This document shows, in pieces, positions 6,362 to 12,180 of a stretch of 12,180 bases of DNA. The position numbers were made by a program, and so were the translations under genes. Under the pieces are notes generated by a model that had not been told where the DNA came from, ran no database searches, and saw nothing but the letters and a program-made list of their open reading frames with translations. The DNA is from Pseudomonadota bacterium. GTDB taxonomy: Bacteria > Myxococcota > UBA9042 > PHBI01. Where the stretch lies: the NCBI GenBank assembly GCA_005788935.1, contig SYAK01000131.1, forward strand, positions 1-12,180, given 5' to 3'. Position 1 is the stretch's first letter; each line of letters opens with the position of its first letter.

Positions 6362-7746
6362 CGGCGTGAGCCTCCAAGCGGCGCGGCGCGGAGCAGCACG
6401 AGGTGTTCCTCCTTCACGCCCGGGTCCCGCCGACCCGGAATGAAGGCGGGCCGAGCCTGAGAGCCGCTCGCCACGATCTCCCATCCCGCGGTCGCAGCGA
6501 CCTCGCGCATCAACGGCAGCGCTGGCAAAAGGCCGTCGCCGAGTTGTCCGTCGCCGATCATGACCGCCGCGAGCCCGCCCTGGCGCATCCGCGGGCGCCA
6601 GGCCCCGAACACTGCGCCAAGGTCCTCGCGGTAGCGTGACCCGGCCTCGTCGCCCCCGAGACGTCGCTGGTCGCGCAGGCTGCCCACCTCGCCGCGAGCA
6701 AAGTCGCGCACGTCGAAGCCGAGCACCGCGCTGCGAAGAAGATGGTGCTGTACGTAATCATAGACGCCAAGGTACGGCGGCGACGACACGATGACGTCGA
6801 CCGACCCCGTGTTCGCCAGCGCCGCGGGGGGCGTTCGGGCGTCTGCGAGGCCGATACGGGCCTCGGGCGTCCCGCGAGGCACGGCCTCGGCGAAGTCGCG
6901 CAGCTGTCCGACCAGCTCGTGAACCCGCGCAGCGAGCCAGCGGCCGGCGGTCCCGGGAGGGTGGGGGCGGTCGGGCTGGCCACCTGGCGCGCGCGTCACG
7001 TGGCGCACCGAGTCGGCGCGCTGCCGCGAGACCTTCACGACGATCGACGAGAGCGCCGCCCGGTAGATCCGCGCGGCCGCGTCGTCGGGTGCAGCCTCGA
7101 GCCGGTCGTTCAGCACATCCGAGAGCGCGGCGAGTTCGACGAGGACGCGCGGCTCGAACCAGTCCCCAACGCGATCGCGCAGGCGGGCGCAGGCGGGCGC
7201 ATCCGGCCCGAGGCGGTCGGCCTCCCGGACAAAGGACCGCACCCGCGCCTCAAGCCCGTCGAGGAGCCGGGCCGGGAAGCATCCTGTCCGGACCCACGCG
7301 ACCTCGATCGCGATGGGGTTGAGATCGGTCCCGACCGCGTCGAGCCCCGCGAGCATGGCCTCGGTCAGCACGGTCCCGCCCCCCATGAAGGGGTCTGCCA
7401 CGGTGATTCGGGCACCTGGCGCGCGCGCCACATGTCCGGGCAACGCCTCGAGCAGGACCCGCGCGGTGTGCGGATGCAGGCGGGCGGGCCAGGCGTGGAA
7501 GCCGTGCGTCAGGTACCGACCGGCCTCGGGAACTGAAGGCACGTCGAGCGCACGCGCCAGCACCGGCCCCAAGCGCGGGTCACCCTCGGTCTGCGTGGGG
7601 CCACCGAGGTTCGACAGCGACTTGCGCAGCCCGGCTGGCGCCGCCCTCGGCGGGGTCGGTCGGGGCTCCCGCGCAAGCGGTCGGCCGGTCTTGGGTTGGC
7701 GTGGGGCGGGCCTTTGGGCCGGCTGCTCGGGTCTGCGCGCGGACAT
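6358..7746 (-). CDS. SAM-dependent DNA methyltransferase, probable N4-cytosine type
   Basis: A 462-residue protein. After a Pro/Arg-rich, probably disordered first 55 residues come HGFHAWPARLHP (81-92), the AdoMet-binding motif I DPFMGGGTVL (118-127) with DLNP (141-144), a helical middle region with KVSRQRADS (238-246), and catalytic motif IV SSPPYLGVYDY (321-331), followed by a C-terminal DPGVKEEHLVLL strand. The SPPY form is typical of N4-cytosine DNA methyltransferases; adenine enzymes usually have D/NPPY. About 200 residues separate motif I from motif IV, room for a target-recognition region. An RNA methyltransferase of the same fold cannot be excluded. There is no restriction endonuclease next to it, so it would be an orphan enzyme. 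ATG 7746 was chosen; an ATG 20 codons earlier would add Arg-rich sequence across a dyad repeat. It leads the operon with mazG and moeA. Confidence 0.85.
   Translation of the reverse strand: MSARRPEQPAQRPAPRQPKTGRPLAREPRPTPPRAAPAGLRKSLSNLGGPTQTEGDPRLGPVLARALDVPSVPEAGRYLTHGFHAWPARLHPHTARVLLEALPGHVARAPGARITVADPFMGGGTVLTEAMLAGLDAVGTDLNPIAIEVAWVRTGCFPARLLDGLEARVRSFVREADRLGPDAPACARLRDRVGDWFEPRVLVELAALSDVLNDRLEAAPDDAAARIYRAALSSIVVKVSRQRADSVRHVTRAPGGQPDRPHPPGTAGRWLAARVHELVGQLRDFAEAVPRGTPEARIGLADARTPPAALANTGSVDVIVSSPPYLGVYDYVQHHLLRSAVLGFDVRDFARGEVGSLRDQRRLGGDEAGSRYREDLGAVFGAWRPRMRQGGLAAVMIGDGQLGDGLLPALPLMREVAATAGWEIVASGSQARPAFIPGRRDPGVKEEHLVLLRAAPLGGSRR
7177..7200. repeat. 10-bp tandem duplication inside the methyltransferase gene
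   Basis: AGGCGGGCGC occurs twice back to back (7181-7190 and 7191-7200), and the preceding GCGC (7177-7180) matches the end of the unit, giving about 2.4 copies. On the coding strand it encodes part of APACARLRDR. The unit is not a multiple of three, so gain or loss of a copy would shift the frame. Confidence 0.6.
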
Positions 7747-7775
7747 GGGGCAGGCTTGTAACCCCGAGGGGCGCG

Positions 7776-7790
7776 CGTGTCGATGACACG
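7776..7790. promoter_or_regulatory. 15-bp perfect dyad upstream of the methyltransferase
   Basis: CGTGTC (7776-7781), spacer GAT, GACACG (7785-7790): perfect 6-bp arms with a 3-bp spacer, ending about 30 nt before the predicted ATG at 7746. It could be an operator or a hairpin in the 5' leader of the methyltransferase-mazG-moeA transcript. A smaller CCCC-GA-GGGG palindrome (7762-7771) lies between it and the start codon. Function is inferred from position only. Confidence 0.35.
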
Positions 7791-7837
7791 TCACGCGACC
7801 CCGCACGACACCTCGCCTGACCGGACCCCGCGGGAAG

Positions 7838-7900
7838 GTCTGAAACGTTTTGACTCAAGACTGAATCAATTTGGTGCACGTCTGAAACGGAATGTTTCAC
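7838..7900. promoter_or_regulatory. Three 21-bp phased repeats, likely operator array
   Basis: Three consecutive 21-bp units start at 7838, 7859 and 7880 with GTCTGAAACG, GACTGAATCA and GTCTGAAACG. Shared positions follow G-C-TGAA-x-C, then TG at unit positions 14-15 and CA at 19-20. Each unit is also a 17-bp imperfect dyad: unit 3 is perfect (TGAAAC-N5-GTTTCA, 7883-7899), and units 1 and 2 match at about 4 of 6 arm positions. A second, offset dyad (TTGACTCA / TGAATCAA, 7850-7869, 7 of 8) joins units 1 and 2. The 21-bp period is two helical turns, so bound proteins would sit on one face. The block is AT-rich against its surroundings. It begins 2 nt beyond the mutS2 stop and lies about 90 nt upstream of the methyltransferase ATG. 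Confidence 0.68.
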
Positions 7901-7902
7901 AC

Positions 7903-10416
7903 TCAGCCGCGATGGAGGAAGGCGATGGTCACGCCGTCGCCCCCCTCGTGTCGACGCCCGGGGCGGTACCCGAGGACATACGGCGACCGGGCGAGGAACT
8001 CACGGACCTCATCGCGCATGGCGCCGGTCCCGTGGCCGTGGATGATCCAGATGGCCTCGATCTGCTCGCGCATGGCCCGGTCGAGGACGGGCTCGACCTC
8101 GAGCGGCACGTCCTCGCGTCGTTGCCCGCGGAGGTCGACGGTGATGTCCGGCGTCTGCGGCGGCGGCGTGCGCACATCGTCGTCGCCGAGCTCCGGGGCT
8201 CGCCCCGCTGGCAAGGTCACGCGTCCACGCGCCGCGGCGGCGGGCTCGGGGGTGCGCAGCGCCTGTCCGGCGATCCGGCCGAGCTGCTCGGCCTTGACGT
8301 GCATCGTCACGGCCCCGGCCGACACCGTCACGCGTTCACCGCGCACGACGAGGACCTCGACCGGACGGCTGAGGGTCCGCAGCCACACGCGCACCCCCGG
8401 CCCGAGCTCGCCGGGCTTCAAATCTCCGCCATCGCCAGCTGCAGCGGAGGTGCGCGGGCGCGCCGCCTCGGCCGCCGGCACGGGCGGGAGCGCGTTGCGG
8501 GCCGCGTCGACCAATCCACGGAGTGCCGCGTGCTCGGCGTCGACCGCCTGCAGCGCCTGCCGCGCCGCCTCCGCTCGCTCGGCCCCGACGGCCTTCTCCG
8601 CGAGTCGCTGTTGCTGCAGCAGGGCCACGAGCTCACGCCGGCGGGCGTCGAGCGTCTCGAGCAGCGCCCGCAGCTCGGCCCGCGCCTCAACGTAGAGGGC
8701 CTCGACCTCCTCGCGCGCCAGCCGCTCGAGTCGCGCACGCTCCGCTGCGAGCTTCTGCCGCTCCGCGCCCAGCTCGGCCTCGGCCTTCGCATGCCGCTCG
8801 CGGGCCGCCGCCGCCTCCTGCTCCGCGCCTGCCACGGCGCCGAGCGCCTCGCTGAGCCCACCCGTCTCGCGGGCCGCGATGGTCCGGGCCCGCTCGATGA
8901 GACGCGCCGAGAACCCAAGGTGGAGCGCCACCTCGAAGGGCTTGGAGGCGCCTGGACGCCCGGGCTCGAGCATGAAGGTCGGCGCGAGCGAGACCGGATC
9001 GAGCCCAACCGCTGCGTTGGCGAAACGGGGATCCTCGAACGGCAGCGTCTTGAGACGCTCATAATGGGTCGTCACAAAACCGCGGGCCCCACGCGCCGCG
9101 AGCGACTCAAGGACCGCGATCGCGAGGGCGGCGCCCTGCGTCGGCTCGGTGCCAGTCGCGATCTCGTCGAGCAGCACCAGCGCGTCCGGCTCGGCCGCGT
9201 CCAGCAGCGCCTGGAGCGCGAGCAGATGACCGGAGAAGGTTGACAGGTCCCGCTCGAGATCCTGCGCGTCGCCGATGAGCGCCGACAAGGACCGCACAGG
9301 TGTTACGTGACTGCCGTCGGCCACGGGGATCGGCAGGCCTGCCGCGAGCATCAGATAGCAGAGGCCGACCGTCTTCAGGGTGACCGTCTTGCCGCCCGTG
9401 TTGGGTCCGGTCACGATGAGGAAGCTGCGGTCGGCGGGCAGCTCGATGGTGTTCGGGACGACGCTCGCGCCCTTCAGTAACAGGTAGGGATTGCGTGCCG
9501 CCACGAGCCGGATGCCACCGTCCTCCGAGAACTCAGGAATCGTCGCGTCGAGCTGCCGGCCGAGGCGCGCCCGCGCCTGGAGCAGGTCGAGCGTCGTCAG
9601 GGTGGCCAGCGCCGCCTCGAGCGCGTCGGCCTCCTCGGCAATCCACCGGGTCCGCTCGCGAAGCACACGCTCGAGTTCATGGCGCTCGGTGGACTCGGCG
9701 ACCTTGATGGCGTTGTTGATTTCCACGAACGCGTGCGGCTCGATGAAGACCGTCTCGCCCGTGTTCGACGTCCCGTGAATGATGCCCGGGACACGACCCT
9801 GAAACGACGCGATGACCGGAATGACGTAGCGGTCCTCGCGCTGCGTGTAGAAGCCGTCCTGAAGCGCCTCACGCAGGTCGGACTGGGCGATGAAGCGGTC
9901 GAGGCGGTCCTTGATGGCGCGGTGCAGGGAACCGAGGCGTTGGCGGGCCTCGAGCAACTCGGGGCTCGCGTCGTCGCGCACCTTGCCAAAATCGTCAAAT
10001 GTCGCAATCAGTTCCGACGCAAGAAGCGACAGCTGGGGCAGGGCGGACGCGAGGTCGACGAGGGAGGGCAGGGCAGGGGCGTGATGGCGGAGGTACTGCT
10101 TCACCTCGACCGCCGCCTGCGCGAGGCGGGCCACCGCGAAGATGTCCTCGGCATGCATCGTGGCGCCGCCCGCGCTCGCGATGAGGCCTGTCGCGAGCTC
10201 GGGAACACCGCCGAGCGGGAGATCCGCGCCACGGTCGACGGCCTTGCCGAGGTCTCGGACCCGCGAGAGCGTGGTGATGACCGCGTCGAGGTCCGGCTCG
10301 AGGGCCAGACTCTGGGCCGCAACAACGCCAGCGGGTGTCACGGTCTGCTCGGCGAGCGCATGCGTGACGCGCGCCCAGCCGAGGTCACGCAGGTTCTGTG
10401 GAGACACTCGCAGCAT
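7903..10416 (-). CDS. mutS2: Endonuclease MutS2 (MutS-like ATPase with Smr domain)
   Basis: MutS2 is a DNA-structure and ribosome-binding ATPase implicated in restraining recombination and, in Bacillus, in rescuing collided ribosomes. The protein has 837 residues, a little above the usual 780-800. The core/clamp region (1-320) is followed by Walker A GPNTGGKT (337-344), Walker B LLDEIATGTEP (D417/E418), TTHYERLKTLPF, a coiled coil (about 520-640), an Ala/Pro-rich stretch with a KOW-like segment (GPGVRVWL to MHVKAEQLG), and a C-terminal Smr nuclease domain (about 758-837) with VDLRG (760-764) and HGHGTGAMR (793-801). ATG 10416 has GAGAGG 4 nt upstream (10421-10426), and MLRVSPQNLRDLGW is a typical family start; the open frame continues upstream only as leader. 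It appears monocistronic; a 156-nt gap with a repeat array separates it from the methyltransferase. Confidence 0.96.
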   Translation of the reverse strand: MLRVSPQNLRDLGWARVTHALAEQTVTPAGVVAAQSLALEPDLDAVITTLSRVRDLGKAVDRGADLPLGGVPELATGLIASAGGATMHAEDIFAVARLAQAAVEVKQYLRHHAPALPSLVDLASALPQLSLLASELIATFDDFGKVRDDASPELLEARQRLGSLHRAIKDRLDRFIAQSDLREALQDGFYTQREDRYVIPVIASFQGRVPGIIHGTSNTGETVFIEPHAFVEINNAIKVAESTERHELERVLRERTRWIAEEADALEAALATLTTLDLLQARARLGRQLDATIPEFSEDGGIRLVAARNPYLLLKGASVVPNTIELPADRSFLIVTGPNTGGKTVTLKTVGLCYLMLAAGLPIPVADGSHVTPVRSLSALIGDAQDLERDLSTFSGHLLALQALLDAAEPDALVLLDEIATGTEPTQGAALAIAVLESLAARGARGFVTTHYERLKTLPFEDPRFANAAVGLDPVSLAPTFMLEPGRPGASKPFEVALHLGFSARLIERARTIAARETGGLSEALGAVAGAEQEAAAARERHAKAEAELGAERQKLAAERARLERLAREEVEALYVEARAELRALLETLDARRRELVALLQQQRLAEKAVGAERAEAARQALQAVDAEHAALRGLVDAARNALPPVPAAEAARPRTSAAAGDGGDLKPGELGPGVRVWLRTLSRPVEVLVVRGERVTVSAGAVTMHVKAEQLGRIAGQALRTPEPAAAARGRVTLPAGRAPELGDDDVRTPPPQTPDITVDLRGQRREDVPLEVEPVLDRAMREQIEAIWIIHGHGTGAMRDEVREFLARSPYVLGYRPGRRHEGGDGVTIAFLHRG

Positions 10417-10540
10417 GGTACCTCTCAGTCGCGGGACGCGAGGCGGCAAGGATGTGGACAGCGGGAGACCTTGGCAAGGTCCATCGCGCGCTCCGGCGTG
10501 TCGATTCGGTCCCCACGGGTCGTCTCTCCAGCTCCCACCC

Positions 10541-10568
10541 ATTAGTCCGATAATTTATATTATGTCAA
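10541..10568 (-). promoter_or_regulatory. Candidate promoter for mutS2
   Basis: Reading the minus strand, a perfect -35 hexamer TTGACA (10568-10563) is followed after 16 nt by ACTAAT (10546-10541), a 4/6 match to the -10 box, in a rare AT-rich stretch. It would give a leader of roughly 115-120 nt before ATG 10416. On the plus strand the same stretch contains TATTAT (10558-10563), a possible -10 box for the divergent FHA gene, but no good -35 precedes it. Confidence 0.45.
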
Positions 10569-10690
10569 CTCGTGCCCGTGGGTTCCGTCGGAGCGCGGCT
10601 TGCCGAATCCCCCACAGCCGCGCTAAGGTTTCTCCGTCCGCGGCGCGGCCAGCCGAACCGCCGCGCTTGTCCCAACGCAGAGACGCATTC

Positions 10691-12180
10691 ATGCCCTACC
10701 TACGCTTCACGCAGGACGACGGCCAGGTGGCCGAGGTCACAATCGACACCGACAATCCGACCATCGGCGTCGGTCGCGCGACCACCTGCCAGATTCAGAC
10801 GAAGAACAAGTCGGTCTCGCGGACGCACGCGGAGGTGCGCTTCGACGGCGAAGGCTTCGTGCTCGCGGACCTCGGCAGCTCGAACGGGACCTTCCTGAAC
10901 CGGGAGAGGATTACCGATCCTGTTTATGCGAATGATGGCGACGTCATTCACTGCGGGAACTTCGAGATCTTTCTCCTCGGGGAGTCCATGTACGCCGAGG
11001 CGGCTGCTGACGGCGACGTCGGTGCCCTGCAGGCCGAGGTCGAGTCGCTCCGCGCACAGCTTGAGGCCATGCCGGCCCTGCAAGCGGAGCTTGGCGAGGC
11101 CAACGACGCGCTCAATCAGGCCCAGACGGCCATCGAGGCGTGGCAAGGCCGCGTCAACGAGCTTGAGACCGAGCTGGCTGCGAGCAAGACGGCCGACGCC
11201 GGCGCTAGCGGGCCTGGACTCGCCGAGGCCCTGGAGGCCGTGGCGGCCTGGCAGGCTCGGGCGGGAGAGTTCGAGGCCGAGCTGGCCGAGACGCATCGCA
11301 AGCTCGCGGCTGCTTCAGGCTCTGGTCCGGCCCTCGCTGAGGCCCTCGACGCGGCCGCGGCTGCCCAGGCGCGCGCCTTGGCGCTCGAGGCGGAGAATGC
11401 GGCGGCCAAGCGCGAGGTGGCGAGCGCGAGCACCGAACTGGCCGCGGCCCACGTCAGCGCGACGCAGCTCGCGGAGCTCGAAGAGGCGCTCGCCGCGTGG
11501 CAAGCCCGCGCAGGTGAGCTCGATACCGAGCTGCTCGCGGCGAAGACCGAGCTGGCTTCAGCGGGTGCGGCCCCCTCCCCTGCCCTTGCTGAGGTCGAGG
11601 CTGCGCTCGCGGCCTGGCAGAGCCGTTCCGACGAGCTCGAGCGCGAGGTCGCCGACGTGCGCGGGCTGCTCGACGCGGCGCAGGCTGCGCGTGCGATATC
11701 GCTGACCGAGCTCGACGTGACACGCGCAGACCTCGAGGCTGCGCAGGCAGACCTTTCCACGCTGACGGCCGAGCGCGACGCCTTGGCCGGCCGCAACGGC
11801 GAGCTCGAGCTCGCGCAGGCGTCGAGTGCCGCATCGGGGCAGGCCCTGGCGACGGCGCACGCACGCGTCGAGACGCTGGAGGCTGATCTCGAGGATCTGC
11901 GCAGCGACCTCGCCGAGGCGCGGGACGGGCGCCGCGAGGCCGACGCTCGGGTGGCCGCGCTCGAAACCGAGCTCGCAGGCGGCACGTCCGCCTCCGAGGC
12001 GCGCGTGGCGGCACTTGAGGCCGAGGCTGCCGAGTTGCGGGCGAGGCTTGAGGAAGAGGAGGCAGCCCGCAGGGAGGCCGAGGGGCGCGGCGCGGCGCTC
12101 GAGGCGGACCTCGCGGTCGAGGCGGACCGGCGGCGCGAGCTCGGGGGTGAGCTGGCGGCGGCCAAGGCTGACCTCGAGGC
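10691..12180 (+). CDS. FHA-domain protein with long coiled coil, 5' part (runs off window)
   Basis: No stop codon occurs before the window end; 496 codons are visible. Residues 1-98 form a forkhead-associated (phosphothreonine-binding) domain with the key residues in place: IGVGR (R29), SVSRTH (S43, H46) and DLGSSNGTFLN (N65). The rest is an Ala/Glu/Leu/Arg heptad-rich coiled coil with no membrane segment. Residues about 140-325 contain five degenerate repeats of about 36-45 residues built around AWQxR. ATG 10691 is the only sensible start before the FHA strand MPYLRFTQDD; its Shine-Dalgarno is weak (AGAGA at 10679-10683). FHA domains bind Thr-phosphorylated partners, so it is probably a scaffold in Ser/Thr-kinase signalling or cell-pole/cytoskeletal organisation, but which is unknown. 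It is transcribed divergently from mutS2. No kinase gene is visible. Confidence 0.9.
   Translation, partial: MPYLRFTQDDGQVAEVTIDTDNPTIGVGRATTCQIQTKNKSVSRTHAEVRFDGEGFVLADLGSSNGTFLNRERITDPVYANDGDVIHCGNFEIFLLGESMYAEAAADGDVGALQAEVESLRAQLEAMPALQAELGEANDALNQAQTAIEAWQGRVNELETELAASKTADAGASGPGLAEALEAVAAWQARAGEFEAELAETHRKLAAASGSGPALAEALDAAAAAQARALALEAENAAAKREVASASTELAAAHVSATQLAELEEALAAWQARAGELDTELLAAKTELASAGAAPSPALAEVEAALAAWQSRSDELEREVADVRGLLDAAQAARAISLTELDVTRADLEAAQADLSTLTAERDALAGRNGELELAQASSAASGQALATAHARVETLEADLEDLRSDLAEARDGRREADARVAALETELAGGTSASEARVAALEAEAAELRARLEEEEAARREAEGRGAALEADLAVEADRRRELGGELAAAKADLE
11105..11700 (+). repeat. Coding repeats of about 38 residues with an AWQxR core
   Basis: In the FHA protein the core AWQ[G/A/S]R has its Trp codon at 11141, 11249, 11498 and 11615. 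A diverged copy (AAQAR) has Ala in the Trp position at 11363. Spacings are 36, 38, 45 and 39 residues; the 45-residue one equals 38 plus one heptad. Each core is followed by ELE/DxEL-type heptads and then often by a Gly/Ser/Pro break (for example ASGPGL, ASGSGPAL, AAPSPAL). Confidence 0.7.

Noticed and set aside
6358..7746. Restriction-modification system
   Set aside because: No endonuclease or specificity gene flanks the methyltransferase; neighbours are mazG, moeA and mutS2.
7838..7900. CRISPR array or plasmid-type iteron origin
   Set aside because: Units are contiguous with no spacers, only three copies, and there is no cas or rep gene nearby; an operator array fits better.
7777..9243. 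Long open frame on the plus strand opposite the 3' half of mutS2
   Set aside because: Overlaps the Smr and Walker B coding region on the other strand and lacks domain features; it also crosses the operator-like array.
11116..12165. Ser/Ala-rich open frame on the minus strand
   Set aside because: It is the reverse complement of the coiled-coil coding sequence of the FHA gene; low-complexity shadow.

Overview
This is a very GC-rich (roughly 70% by eye) chromosomal segment, tightly packed with housekeeping and regulatory genes. The gene set (Thermus-type isocitrate dehydrogenase, GAF/HD-GYP signalling protein, SufE, MoeA, MutS2, FHA coiled-coil protein) and the strong G/C third-position bias suggest a free-living Gram-negative bacterium. 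A Myxococcota/deltaproteobacterial lineage is my best guess, but only an inference. I see no transposase, phage gene, tRNA, rRNA or CRISPR array.

Layout. (1) 2-3707, plus strand: the 3' part of an isocitrate dehydrogenase gene, a DUF6671-type cysteine-rich protein, and a GAF + HD-GYP c-di-GMP phosphodiesterase. They are packed with an 8-nt gap and then a 4-nt stop/start overlap, so they look like one operon. (2) 3720-4582, minus strand: sufE followed 2 nt later by a Fur-family regulator, converging on the first operon. An inverted repeat there contains both stop codons. (3) 4692-7746, minus strand: a SAM-dependent DNA methyltransferase with an SPPY motif, a dCTPP1-like MazG pyrophosphohydrolase and moeA, each joined to the next by an ATGA overlap. 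(4) 7747-7902: a non-coding, locally AT-rich stretch holding three 21-bp phased repeats. (5) 7903-10416, minus strand: mutS2. (6) 10417-10690: a divergent promoter region with an AT-rich core. (7) 10691-12180, plus strand: an FHA-domain protein with a long coiled coil, running off the window.

How the genes may work together. The most interesting unit is methyltransferase-MazG-MoeA: a probable N4-cytosine methyltransferase coupled to an all-alpha NTP pyrophosphohydrolase of the type that removes dCTP and modified dCTPs. The phased-repeat array lies directly upstream and is a good candidate operator for it. The sufE-fur pair suggests iron-dependent control of Fe-S cluster assembly. DUF6671 plus HD-GYP suggests a function tied to c-di-GMP turnover. 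These functional links are inferences from gene order and motifs.
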